A stretch of 64,000 nt of DNA, from the NCBI RefSeq assembly GCF_007829955.1, contig NZ_VIWX01000004.1, positions 310,001-374,000 of the forward strand, given 5' to 3'. This DNA comes from Saccharopolyspora dendranthemae (lineage in GTDB: Bacteria > Actinomycetota > Actinomycetes > Mycobacteriales > Pseudonocardiaceae). Made by a program: the position numbers and the translations under genes. Positions 35,014-43,589 of the stretch are shown one piece after another (within the stretch, counting starts at the first letter, position 1; each line of letters begins with the position of its first letter). Below the pieces are notes generated by a model, which was given only the letters and a program-made list of their open reading frames with translations, was not told the DNA's origin and ran no database searches.

Positions 35014-36299
35014 GCTCTCGTTCCTTCCGCTTCTTCCTGGTCGCTCCGGTCACGATCGGCTCGGGCGAGCAGACCGCGGCGTTCCATCAGCCCGGTGCCC
35101 AGCGCCCCGGCCACACCCACCGCGCACAGCACGAGCCAGGGAGCCCAGCGCAGCTCGGGGCTGGTGAAGCCGTCGAGCAGCGCACCGACGAGCCAGCTGA
35201 CACCGGCGGCCACCAGGCTGGACACCAGGTAGTAGAAGCCGTAGTAGGTCCCGGCCAGGCGCTCGCTGCCCACGATCGGCAGCAGTTCCATGGCGAACGG
35301 GTTCGTGATCGCCTGGCCGACGGTGAACAGCACGGTCGTCACCAGGACCGGCACGACGGCCGGCAGCACCGCGCCACCGGTGTCACCCACGTCTCGCGTC
35401 GGCAGCAGCGGCGCCGCGGCCAGCAGCGGGACGAACGACAGGCCCATGCACGCCAGCCCGATCGCCGCGGAACGGCCCGCCGACCAGCGGGCGCGGCACC
35501 AGTCGGTGATCCGGACCTGCCCGAAGACGCCGATGACCGTGGAGACCACGAACACCGCGGTGATCGCCCAGGACAGGCCGGACACGCGCTGCGCTTCCAG
35601 CGGGAGCGTCAGGTAGAGCTGGTTGTAGAGGCCGAAGTACGCCGAGAGCGCCAGCGTGAAGGCCAGGAAGCGCCGGTTGGTGACCACCTCGCGCCAGCTG
35701 TCGAGCACGCCGCTGCTCTGCGGCTCGACCTCCTTGCGCGGCAGCACGAGAACCTGCGCGACCGTGAGCAGCGCGAACGCCAGGCACGCCACCAGCGCGA
35801 CCAGGCGGAAGTCGACCGCCAGCAGCGCCGCGCCGAGCAGCGGCCCGACCAGCGTGCCCGCGTGAGCGAACACGTTGAACACCGAGAACGCCTCGGCCCG
35901 GCGCTCCCCCGCCTCGTGCATCAGGTAGGTCCGCACGGCCGGGTTGAAGAACGCGCCGGCGAGTCCGGTCAGCACCACGGCCACGACCAGTCCGGGCAAC
36001 GAGGTCAGGAACGCGAAGAGTCCGAACGCCACGACCCGCAAGGCGCACCCGAGGATGATCATCGGGCGGCAGCCGAGCCGGTCGGCGGCGGTGCCCCCGA
36101 GCAGGAACATGCCCTGCTGGCTGAGATTGCGCACGCCCAGCACGAGACCGACGACGGCGGCGCTGTAGCCGAGGTCGTGGCTCATGTACGAGGCGAGGAA
36201 CGGCAGCAGCATGTAGAAGCCCACGTTGATGCCGAACTGGTTGACCACCAAGAGCCTCGCCGGCACGGAAAGCTGCCGGAAAGCGGTCCTGCTCGTCAC
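35010..36299 (-). CDS. MFS transporter, candidate metallophore exporter
   Basis: A 429-residue, 12-segment major facilitator: GINVGFYMLLPFLASYMS in helix 1 and FLLGGTAADRLGCRPMIILG in the conserved loop, as in drug-export type MFS proteins. It stands between the biosynthesis-like genes and the importer genes and overlaps both by four bases, the same relative place as the exporter CntE in staphylopine loci. An exporter of the locus product is the best inference; import of a precursor remains possible. Confidence 0.85.
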   Translation of the reverse strand: MTSRTAFRQLSVPARLLVVNQFGINVGFYMLLPFLASYMSHDLGYSAAVVGLVLGVRNLSQQGMFLLGGTAADRLGCRPMIILGCALRVVAFGLFAFLTSLPGLVVAVVLTGLAGAFFNPAVRTYLMHEAGERRAEAFSVFNVFAHAGTLVGPLLGAALLAVDFRLVALVACLAFALLTVAQVLVLPRKEVEPQSSGVLDSWREVVTNRRFLAFTLALSAYFGLYNQLYLTLPLEAQRVSGLSWAITAVFVVSTVIGVFGQVRITDWCRARWSAGRSAAIGLACMGLSFVPLLAAAPLLPTRDVGDTGGAVLPAVVPVLVTTVLFTVGQAITNPFAMELLPIVGSERLAGTYYGFYYLVSSLVAAGVSWLVGALLDGFTSPELRWAPWLVLCAVGVAGALGTGLMERRGLLARADRDRSDQEEAEGTRA

Positions 36300-37441
36300 G
36301 GGGTCGTCTCCTCCTCACACACCGGGCACGGCGCTCGGTCCGCGTCCCGTCGGCCGCACGGGTCGGCGACCGCGCGACATCGAGCCCACGGCAGTCCCGC
36401 CGATTCGGCCACGGTCTCCACTTCGGACGGATGGGTGGCGACCGGTACCAGACCGTGCTGCCTGCAGAAGTCGTCGTCGTAGACCGATTCCCAGTACCGG
36501 TTCGGACCGTCCGGGAAAACCGCTGCTACGCGGTCGGTTCCGAGGTCGTTCGCGCACCACGCCGCGACCATCGCTGCGGCGCCGGTGCTCCAGCCACCGG
36601 TGACGAAGCACCCCGCGGCCAGCCGCCTGCACGCGTCGGCCGCTTCGGCGGGTCCGACCCAGTGCACCTCGTCGAACTGCCCGTAGGCGACGTTGTCCGG
36701 GTGGATGCTGCTGCCGAGACCGCGCATCAGGCGACGCCCGGAGGGCTGCCCGAACACGCTGGATCCGGGCGAGTCGACGCCCACGATGCGCACCTCGGGC
36801 CACCGCTCCCGCAGCGCGGCGGCGATTCCCGCGCTGTGACCGCCGGTTCCGACGCTGCAGACCACGGCGTCCAGCCGCTCGAACTGCTCGGTGAGCTCCC
36901 GGCCCAGCGCCCGGTACCCGGCCGGGTTGTCCGGGTTGTTGTACTGGTCGGGCCAGTACGCGCCGGGCAGCTCGTCGAGCAGCTCGCGCACCCGCTCCAA
37001 CCGCGCCCGTTGCCACCCGCCGACCGGGTGCGGCCGGGACACGATCTCCACGCGAGCACCGTGGGCGCGCAACAGGGTTCGGGTCATCGCGTCGAGCTCG
37101 CTGTCGGCGACGATGACCACCGGGTGCCCCAGCGCGGCTCCCACGTAGGCCAGCCCGACCGCGAGGGTGCCGCTGCTGGACTCGACCACCGCCTCGCCCG
37201 GCCGGAGCTCGCCGCGAGCTCGTGCGCCGCGCAGCATCGACAGCGCTGCGCGCGCCTTCATCGTCGCCGGGCCGACGGATTCCAACTTGGCCCAGAAACC
37301 GGGGTGCTGCTGGGGAAGCGGCGTGGACACGCGCAGCACCGGGGTGTTGCCGACGAGGTCGAGCAGCGACTCGCACCTGCGGCCACCCGCACCGTCTCCG
37401 GCGGGCTCGACGTCGTCGGCCACCTCCTGCACGGGGATCAC
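36296..37441 (-). CDS. Cysteine-synthase-fold PLP enzyme with Cys-rich tail (SbnA-like)
   Basis: A 381-residue fold-type II PLP enzyme. LLDLVGNTPVLRV opens the domain, the PLP lysine is in GPATMKARAAL, the substrate loop is ESSSGTLAVGLA (TSGNTG in true cysteine synthases), and the phosphate loop is GTGGHSAGIA. Changed substrate loop and context fit the SbnA/AesA-like synthases that join an amino acid to a dehydroalanine unit in metallophore pathways. The last 35 residues add CRAVADPCGRRDADRAPCPV followed by C: four cysteines including CPVC, a likely metal site absent from cysteine synthases. GTG 37441 overlaps the DUF364 stop by four bases. Reaction not proven. Confidence 0.85.
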   Translation of the reverse strand: MIPVQEVADDVEPAGDGAGGRRCESLLDLVGNTPVLRVSTPLPQQHPGFWAKLESVGPATMKARAALSMLRGARARGELRPGEAVVESSSGTLAVGLAYVGAALGHPVVIVADSELDAMTRTLLRAHGARVEIVSRPHPVGGWQRARLERVRELLDELPGAYWPDQYNNPDNPAGYRALGRELTEQFERLDAVVCSVGTGGHSAGIAAALRERWPEVRIVGVDSPGSSVFGQPSGRRLMRGLGSSIHPDNVAYGQFDEVHWVGPAEAADACRRLAAGCFVTGGWSTGAAAMVAAWCANDLGTDRVAAVFPDGPNRYWESVYDDDFCRQHGLVPVATHPSEVETVAESAGLPWARCRAVADPCGRRDADRAPCPVCEEETTP

Positions 37442-38271
37442 CGGTGCCCTCCCTCGTAGAGGTGGATGCCGGTGTCGTCCCCGCTGAGCCAGAAGAACGG
37501 GTAGGGCTCCGCCGACAGCGCGGTGATCTCGCGTCCCAGCATCTCGCGGAAGACCGCGCTTCCGGTCTGCGCGAACACCACCAGCGGGAGCTGCCGCAGG
37601 TGGCAGCGTCCGACGACGTCGTCGAGCGTGCCGTTGCCCAGCACCATGCCCGAGGCCAGAACCGCGTCGGCACCGTCGATCGCCACCTGGTGGTCGGCGA
37701 GGATCTCGTCGCCGAGCTCGGTGCGGCCGCCCTTGAGATCGCAGGGAACGCAGTCGATCCCGCGTTCCCGCAGGGCCGCGAGCAGCGAGTTGACCACGCC
37801 GATCACGGCGACGCGGGAGCCCGCGGGCACCGGCACGAGTTCCGCGACGGCGCGGGCGCGCGCCATCGACTTCTCCAGCGACGTGCCCGCCGGGATCCGC
37901 ACCGCGCGCGAACGCGGGTGCTGCGCGTGCGGGACGGCGTCGGCCAGGCAGGCGTCGAGCACCGCCACGCGCACCTCCCTGGACGGGTGCTCCAGCAGTT
38001 CGGCGACGTCACCACCGACGATCTCGCGGACCACCTCGTCGTCGAGCGCGCCCGGCTCGGCCGCGCAGGAGCCCACCGCGGAGCCCACCCGCACGCTCAG
38101 CACCGTGTTCACGTAACCGTTGCGCCTGCCGGAGTGCTGCGCCGCCTGCACCGTCAGGAACGCGACCGAGACCGTCGCGCCCGGCTCGGCGGACCCGCGC
38201 AGCTCGGCGATCACGCGTTCCAACGACGTGGGAGTCCCGTGCTCACGAGGGAACTGACCACTTCTCCGCAT
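37438..38271 (-). CDS. DUF4213/DUF364 protein, putative heavy-metal chelation
   Basis: A 277-residue protein: N-terminal enolase-N-like domain (DUF4213) and C-terminal Rossmann-like DUF364 with DAVLASGMVLGNGTLDDVVG and LSAEPYPFFWLSGDD. The family is annotated only as putative heavy-metal chelation and is seen beside metal transport or cofactor genes. ATG 38271 has no good ribosome site, but a 25-codon leader ORF with a strong one stops three bases before it, so translation is probably coupled. First structural gene of the riboswitch operon. Confidence 0.85.
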   Translation of the reverse strand: MRRSGQFPREHGTPTSLERVIAELRGSAEPGATVSVAFLTVQAAQHSGRRNGYVNTVLSVRVGSAVGSCAAEPGALDDEVVREIVGGDVAELLEHPSREVRVAVLDACLADAVPHAQHPRSRAVRIPAGTSLEKSMARARAVAELVPVPAGSRVAVIGVVNSLLAALRERGIDCVPCDLKGGRTELGDEILADHQVAIDGADAVLASGMVLGNGTLDDVVGRCHLRQLPLVVFAQTGSAVFREMLGREITALSAEPYPFFWLSGDDTGIHLYEGGHR

Positions 38272-38274
38272 GGC

Positions 38275-38352
38275 CTACGCGATTCGGAGCGCGGCGGGCG
38301 TTCGCCTCAACGGGCCTATCTGCGAGTGGACGACACACTGATCCGGGTGCAC
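38275..38352 (-). CDS. 25-codon leader ORF between riboswitch and DUF364 gene
   Basis: GTG 38352 has GGAGGAGGT five bases upstream, the strongest ribosome site of the locus. The frame reads VHPDQCVVHSQIGPLRRTPA plus five residues and ends in TAG three bases before the DUF364 ATG. It probably exists to bring ribosomes to that ATG and to give the riboswitch a site to mask. The peptide itself resembles nothing. Confidence 0.5.
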   Translation of the reverse strand: MHPDQCVVHSQIGPLRRTPAALRIA

Positions 38353-38384
38353 CGGGTACCTCCTCCGGGGCTCCGCGACCCCGT

Positions 38385-38545
38385 TGACTCGGCACGACGG
38401 AACGAGTCTCCTGACTCATGGATCGGCATCTCCTCCAGGCCTTCCCACCGGGTTTCCGGCAGTGGCGCTCGCGGAGTCGACTCCCCATTCACAGTGGCGG
38501 GACCGTGCCGGATTCTCACCGGCTTCCTGCGCACCGTCGCATGAA
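38385..38545 (-). ncRNA. Cobalamin (B12) riboswitch
   Basis: On the minus strand the stretch has the core of the cobalamin aptamer in order: GAAGCCGGTGAGAATCCGGC (38526 to 38507), CCCGCCACTGTGA with the B12 box (38501 to 38489), GCCACTGCCGG and GGGAAGGC in the middle, and the closing GAGTCAGGAGACTC (38417 to 38404). Downstream, CGGGG and CCCCG can form a hairpin next to the leader ribosome site. It should switch off the seven-gene operon when adenosylcobalamin is plentiful, which ties the operon to cobalt or corrinoid supply. Confidence 0.92.
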
Positions 38546-38660
38546 TTCTTTTCAACCTTTCAGCCTGCCCGCGCGGAGTCAAGGGACCGCCATGTGATGG
38601 CTGTTGCACATTGCTAGCATCAAGGATTGAAATCGCTGGTCCAGACGTCGGAGGTGGAGC

Positions 38661-39230
38661 ATGTCACCGCACGAGGCTCTCGCGGGCGGGGAGTACGTGA
38701 TCAGGCGTGCGCGCCACGAGGACGTCGAGAGCGCGCGAACGTTGATGTTCGACACCTTCTACCGCGTCATGGGTCACGGCTACGTTCCCGAGTGGCACGC
38801 CGACGTCATCGACATGCACCGCGCGTACTTCGAAACCCCGGGCCACGCGCTGTTCGTCGCTGTTCTCGGCACCGAGGTGGTCGGCACCGCCTCGGTGCGG
38901 GCGAGCGGACCCCAGAGCCCGCCGCATCCACAGTGGATCGCCGAGCGGTACGGAACTCCCACCACGGCGCAGATCTTCCGCACCTACGTCCGCGAGGAGC
39001 ACCAGCGCCGCGGGATCGCCCGGGCTCTGGTCGAGAAGTCCTGCGAGTTCGTCGCCGAAACCGGCCGCTACGACACGATCTACCTGCACACCAACCCGGC
39101 GATCGCAGGCGCGGAACCGTTCTGGCGCAGCGTGGCCAAGGAGGTCTGCGACGCTCGCGGTGCCGGCGACTTCAGCCCCACCATCCACTTCGAGATCCCG
39201 GTACCACCAAGGGACCTCCCCTCCACCTGA
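38661..39230 (+). CDS. GNAT-family N-acetyltransferase
   Basis: A 189-residue GNAT protein. The acetyl-CoA loop is VREEHQRRGIARALVEKSCE (Q/R-x-x-G-x-A type), followed by the strand DTIYLHTNPAIAGAEPFW. GGAGG precedes ATG 38661. It is divergent from the B12-riboswitch operon. The acceptor substrate cannot be deduced. Confidence 0.88.
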   Translation: MSPHEALAGGEYVIRRARHEDVESARTLMFDTFYRVMGHGYVPEWHADVIDMHRAYFETPGHALFVAVLGTEVVGTASVRASGPQSPPHPQWIAERYGTPTTAQIFRTYVREEHQRRGIARALVEKSCEFVAETGRYDTIYLHTNPAIAGAEPFWRSVAKEVCDARGAGDFSPTIHFEIPVPPRDLPST

Positions 39231-39238
39231 CCGCGCGT

Positions 39239-40126
39239 TCAGACGTCCGGTGCTTCGGTGATGTGCTGCTCGGCCAGGCGCGCGAAGTCGGCCACCAGGC
39301 GGCTGCGCTCGCCCGCTCTGGTAGCCAAAACGACGTGGCTCGGCTCGACGCCCTCGATCGGGATCGCCACGAGGTCGGGACGCATCCGAGCGGCCGCGCG
39401 AACCGTCACCACGACCGCCTGGCCCGCGGCGACGACCTCGAACTTCTCCTCCAGCGCGTTGATGGCCGGACCTTCGGGTGCCTTGCTGCCGTCGGGGCGG
39501 GGCTCCAGGCGCCAGTACGCCGTCCACGCCGGGTCGGTCCCGGGGAATCGCGGCATCGGCTCGTCCGCGATGTCGTCGAGGGTGACGGAGTCCTCGCCCG
39601 CCAACCGGTGCTCGCGGGAGACCACCAGCGCTCTCGGCTCCTGGTAGAGGAGCGTCACCCGCAAACCGCTTGTGGGGAAGGGCAACCGGGCGACGACGGC
39701 GTCCACCTCGCGGTCCAGCAGAGCCGCGTGCGGCTGGCTGAAATCGATGTGCCTGGTGTGCACCTCGGCGTCCGGGTGCGACCGGCGCATCGCCTGCGCG
39801 GCCTGGGTGACGATGAGACCGTTGCCGTAGCCGATGACGATCCGGTTCGGGCGGGCGACCGCGCGGGCCTCCGCCGCGGCTCGGGACGCCGAGCGCAGCA
39901 GCGACTTGGCGCGCGGCAGGAAGACCTCCCCGGCCTCGGTCAGCGCGGTCCCGCGAGGCGTCCGGTCGAGCAGGCGCGCTCCGAGCTGCTGCTCCAGCCT
40001 GCGGACCTGCCGAGACAGCGAGGGCTGGGCGATGCGGAGCTGTTCGGCTGCCCGGCCGAAGTGCCGGTGCTCGGCCACCACGGCGAAGTACCGCACCAGG
40101 CGCAGGTCGAGGTCGGCTTCGGTCAT
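39239..40126 (-). CDS. LysR-family transcriptional regulator
   Basis: A 295-residue LTTR: N-terminal HTH RYFAVVAEHRHFGRAAEQLR and IAQPSLSRQVRRLEQQLGAR (about 9-55), then a periplasmic-binding-like effector domain. It ends eight bases from the GNAT stop (convergent) and faces away from the SDR/F420 gene pair 164 bp upstream, which is the usual arrangement for a LysR target. Confidence 0.92.
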   Translation of the reverse strand: MTEADLDLRLVRYFAVVAEHRHFGRAAEQLRIAQPSLSRQVRRLEQQLGARLLDRTPRGTALTEAGEVFLPRAKSLLRSASRAAAEARAVARPNRIVIGYGNGLIVTQAAQAMRRSHPDAEVHTRHIDFSQPHAALLDREVDAVVARLPFPTSGLRVTLLYQEPRALVVSREHRLAGEDSVTLDDIADEPMPRFPGTDPAWTAYWRLEPRPDGSKAPEGPAINALEEKFEVVAAGQAVVVTVRAAARMRPDLVAIPIEGVEPSHVVLATRAGERSRLVADFARLAEQHITEAPDV

Positions 40127-40290
40127 GCAGCCAGGGTATCCCCGGCATCTCGCCAGTGGGGCGCGTTCATCTCACCGACCAGGGGTGATGCCTGAACAGC
40201 ATGACGGATTTCGGAACGGGACTTGGACCCGCGCCGATGCCCCGGCGCAGCCTGGAGCGGTAGAGGGAACCCATCGGAGAGGAGCGGACC

Positions 40291-41175
40291 ATGCGGGTAT
40301 TCGTGACAGGTGCGACCGGGATGGTCGGCACCGCTGTCGTCCGCGAACTGCACCGCGCCGGGCACGAGGTGCTGGGGCTGGCGCGCTCGGACTCGGCGGC
40401 GGCGAAGCTGACCGAGGCCGGCGTGGCCGTGCAGCGCGGTTCGCTCACCGACCTCGACAGCCTGCGCGAGGGTGCCACCTGGGCGGACGCGGTGATCCAC
40501 ACCGCCTTCATCCACGACTTCACCGACTTCGAGGGCGCCGTGGCCACCGACCGGCGCGCCGTCGAAGCGCTGTGCGAAGCCCTCACCGGCTCGGACAAGC
40601 CGCTGCTGGTCACCTCGGGCACTCCTGGCGACGGAGCGACCGAGGAGACCGTGCCCCCGCTGGACTCGATCGCGGCGGGCAGGTTCGCGACCGAGGAGCT
40701 CGCGCTGTCCTACGTCGATCACGGCGTTCGCGTCTCGATCCTCCGGCTACCGCGCTCGGTGCACGGCCCGGAGGACGAGAGCGGTTTCGTCCCGGTGATG
40801 ATCCGCACCGCCCGCAGGTCGGGGTTCTCGGGATACGTGGGCGACGGAGCGACCCGCTTCTCCGCGGTCCACCTGCACGACGCCGCGCGCCTGTACCTGC
40901 GAGCCCTCGACGCGGCACCGGCCGGAGCGAGGCTGCACGCGCTCGGCGACGGAGCCCTCCCCCACCGCGAGATCGCCGCCGCCATCGGACGACGACTCGG
41001 GCTGCCGGTGGCCTCCGTTCCCGCCGAGGAAGCCGCCGAGCACTTCGGATTCCTGGGCATGATCCTCGCCGGCGACCACAGCGCCTCCGCCGAGGCGACC
41101 ATCGAGCGGTTCGGCTGGAAGCCGGAGGAACCGGGCCTGCTGGAAGACCTCGAACAGGAGCACTACTTCTCATGA
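40291..41175 (+). CDS. NAD(P)-dependent epimerase/SDR protein
   Basis: A 294-residue extended SDR with the N-terminal Rossmann motif VTGATGMVGTAVVRELHRAG. In place of the usual YxxxK the sequence reads RFATEELALSYVDHG around residue 135, so the catalytic tyrosine is not in its normal frame; it may be an atypical reductase. GAGAGGAG precedes ATG 40291. It overlaps the next gene by four bases and is divergent from a LysR gene. Confidence 0.85.
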   Translation: MRVFVTGATGMVGTAVVRELHRAGHEVLGLARSDSAAAKLTEAGVAVQRGSLTDLDSLREGATWADAVIHTAFIHDFTDFEGAVATDRRAVEALCEALTGSDKPLLVTSGTPGDGATEETVPPLDSIAAGRFATEELALSYVDHGVRVSILRLPRSVHGPEDESGFVPVMIRTARRSGFSGYVGDGATRFSAVHLHDAARLYLRALDAAPAGARLHALGDGALPHREIAAAIGRRLGLPVASVPAEEAAEHFGFLGMILAGDHSASAEATIERFGWKPEEPGLLEDLEQEHYFS

Positions 41176-41960
41176 ATTCCGTGGACACCGCCCGCCGCGC
41201 GCTGGGACCGGTCGGAACGTACCTGCCGGTCCCGTTCACCGAGATGCCACCGATCCCCGCGCAGCGCGCATCCGCACGACGGCTGGAGAAGGCCGGGTAC
41301 TCGGCGATCTGGGTCAACGAGGCGCTCGGCAAGGACGCGTTCGCGCAGGTCGGGGCCCTGCTCGCGGGGACGGACGAGGTCGTGTTCGGCACCGGGATCG
41401 CCAACATCTGGGTGCGCGAACCGCAGACCGCCCACGCCGCTGCCGCCACCCTCGCCCAGGCGCATCCCGGACGCTTCGTCCTCGGACTGGGCGTGGGGTA
41501 CCCGCAGCAGGCCGCTGCGGTGGGCCGCGATTTCGGTTCCCCCGTCACGACGTTGCGCGACTACCTGAGCCGGATGTCCGCGCCCGCCGACCTGCCTGCG
41601 CCCGAGGCCGAGTACCCGCGCATCGTGGGAGCGATGGGGCCGAGGATGACGGCGCTGGGAGCGGAACTGGCCGACGGCACCCTGCCCGTCATGCAGTCAC
41701 CGGAGTTCACCACCCGAACCCGGCAGGCCCTCGGGCCCGAGAAGCTCCTGGTCGTCGGCATGGCCGTCGGCGACGACCCGCAGGAGGTCGCCGACGGGGT
41801 CCGCGCGCACCGGGAGGCAGGGGCCGACCACGTCATCCTGATGCCCACCGGCAGCGGGCTGGCGGACGGGACCGACGAGCTCGAATGGCTCGCCCCCGCA
41901 GTGGTCGGGCGAGGGCCGGTTGATCACGATTTTCCCAATCGCGGCAACGCATCTCGGTGA
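41172..41960 (+). CDS. F420-dependent LLM-class oxidoreductase (TIGR03620-like)
   Basis: A 262-residue luciferase-like protein: KAGYSAIWVNEALGKDAF, VFGTGIANIWVREPQTAHAA and HPGRFVLGLGVGYPQ match the short F420-dependent group of actinobacteria. It uses deazaflavin F420 for hydride transfer. ATG 41172 overlaps the SDR stop (ATGA), so the two are coupled and likely act on the same compound, under LysR control. Confidence 0.88.
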   Translation: MNSVDTARRALGPVGTYLPVPFTEMPPIPAQRASARRLEKAGYSAIWVNEALGKDAFAQVGALLAGTDEVVFGTGIANIWVREPQTAHAAAATLAQAHPGRFVLGLGVGYPQQAAAVGRDFGSPVTTLRDYLSRMSAPADLPAPEAEYPRIVGAMGPRMTALGAELADGTLPVMQSPEFTTRTRQALGPEKLLVVGMAVGDDPQEVADGVRAHREAGADHVILMPTGSGLADGTDELEWLAPAVVGRGPVDHDFPNRGNASR

Positions 41961-42018
41961 ACGTGGCGAATGTCGCCTCGTCCTGGAATATTGTCGCGCC
42001 CCGGTGTCTTATGTAGTC

Positions 42019-43476
42019 GTGCCCGCTTCCACTTCCGGCGTGGGGTTGCGCTCCGCGCGCGGCCCCATCCTGCTCGCCCTGATGCTCTCGACAGCGCTGG
42101 TGGCGCTGGACGCGACGATCATCGCCACCGCCTCGGCCACGATCGCCCGGGACCTCGGCAGCTTCTCCCAGGTGCCGTGGTTGTTCTCGGCCTACCTGCT
42201 CGCCCAGGCGGTGAGCACTCCGCTGTTCGGCAGGCTCGCCGACGTGCTCGGCCGCAAGCGGCTGATGCTCGCGGGCGTGGGCTTCTTCCTGGCCGGTTCG
42301 GTGCTGTGCGGCGCGGCGTGGTCGATGCCCGCGCTGATCGGCGGCCGGGTGCTGCAGGGCCTCGGCGCGGGCGCGGTCATGCCCGTGTCGCTGACCATCG
42401 CCGCGGACATCTACACGCTCCAGGAGCGGGCGAAGACGCAGGGCTACCTGGCGTCGGTGTGGGCGATCTCGTCGGTCGTGGGCCCCACGCTGGGCGGGGT
42501 GTTCAGCGAGTTCGTCAGCTGGCGCTGGATCTTCTGGATCAACCTGCCGCTGTGCTTCGCGGCGGCGGCGATGCTGGTCCTGAAGTACCACGAGTCCGCG
42601 CGCGAAGGCGACCGCGAGCCGATCGACTACCTCGGTGCGGCGCTGCTGGCCGGGGGCAGCACGCTCGTCCTGCTGGGCCTGCTCGAAGGCGGGACCAGCT
42701 GGGCGTGGGTCTCGGTGCCGTCGGTGCTGATCTTCATCGCCTCCGCGCTGATGCTGGCGGCCTTCGCCGCGCACGCCCTGCGCTCGACGCACCCGATCCT
42801 CAACCTGCGCCTGCTGCGACGCCGCGTCGTGGGCGTGCCCACGGCCGTGGCGCTGCTGGTGGGGGTCATCGTGCTCGGCCTGTCCACCTACGTGCCGATC
42901 TACGCGCAAGGGGTCCTCGGAGTCGGCCCGCTGATCGCCGGTTTCGCCCTGGCCGCGATGACCGTCGGCTGGCCGCTGGCCGCGACGAACGCCGGCCGGG
43001 TGTACCTCGCGCTCGGGTTCCGGCACACGTCGATGATCGGTTCGGCCTTCGTGGTCGTGGGCACCGCCCTGACGCTGCTGCTGGGCGAGCAGTCGACGGT
43101 GATCATGATCGGGATGTTCACGTTCGTCGTCGGCGTGGGGATGGGTTTGACGGCGGTGCCGACCCTCATCGCCTCCCAGTCCGCCGCCGAGTTCACCGAG
43201 CGCGGCGCGGTCACCGGCGTCAACATGTTCGCCCGCTCGCTGGGCTCGGCCATCGGCGTAGCGGTCTGCGGCGCCGTCGTCAACGCCCTCACCACGGTCG
43301 GCCCCGACGGAACCCCAGCGGGCCCAGGCCTGATGTCCGCAGTGCACACCGTCTTCGCCCTCCTCCTGCTCACCGCAGCAGCTCTGGCGGTCCTGGCCTA
43401 CCTCATGCCGGCGGACCACCCCCGCAAGCAATCCGCGAAGACCGAGCACTCGGACGAAGCGACCACAACGGTCTGA
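42019..43476 (+). CDS. DHA2-family MFS drug:proton antiporter
   Basis: A 485-residue, 14-segment transporter of the EmrB/QacA type: LVALDATIIATASATIARDL in helix 1, GRLADVLGRKRLMLAG in loop 2-3 and the antiporter motif C GRVLQGLGAGAVMPVSLTIA. GTG 42019 starts the conserved part; no ribosome site is visible, so the message may be leaderless. A more distal in-frame ATG at 41920 would overlap the preceding gene and adds unconserved residues. No regulator is adjacent. Confidence 0.9.
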   Translation: MPASTSGVGLRSARGPILLALMLSTALVALDATIIATASATIARDLGSFSQVPWLFSAYLLAQAVSTPLFGRLADVLGRKRLMLAGVGFFLAGSVLCGAAWSMPALIGGRVLQGLGAGAVMPVSLTIAADIYTLQERAKTQGYLASVWAISSVVGPTLGGVFSEFVSWRWIFWINLPLCFAAAAMLVLKYHESAREGDREPIDYLGAALLAGGSTLVLLGLLEGGTSWAWVSVPSVLIFIASALMLAAFAAHALRSTHPILNLRLLRRRVVGVPTAVALLVGVIVLGLSTYVPIYAQGVLGVGPLIAGFALAAMTVGWPLAATNAGRVYLALGFRHTSMIGSAFVVVGTALTLLLGEQSTVIMIGMFTFVVGVGMGLTAVPTLIASQSAAEFTERGAVTGVNMFARSLGSAIGVAVCGAVVNALTTVGPDGTPAGPGLMSAVHTVFALLLLTAAALAVLAYLMPADHPRKQSAKTEHSDEATTTV

Positions 43477-43589
43477 GGGCCGGGAACGACACGCCCTTCG
43501 TCACGGCTCTCCAGCTCCACCCCACTCGTCGCCGATGATTGTCCGGACGTTCACGGTTCCGTTCATTTTCTGGGGAAAGACTCCCCGGC

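Noticed and set aside
38270..38660. Possible gene on the plus strand across the riboswitch
   Set aside because: The open frame is a shadow; the minus strand holds the conserved cobalamin aptamer.
42011..42016. ATG at 42011 as a start for the MFS gene
   Set aside because: It is out of frame and followed at once by TAG.
43482..43506. Possible shared element CCTTCGTCACG with 59070-59082
   Set aside because: Only 11 bases are identical and the flanks differ; two copies are not enough to call a repeat.
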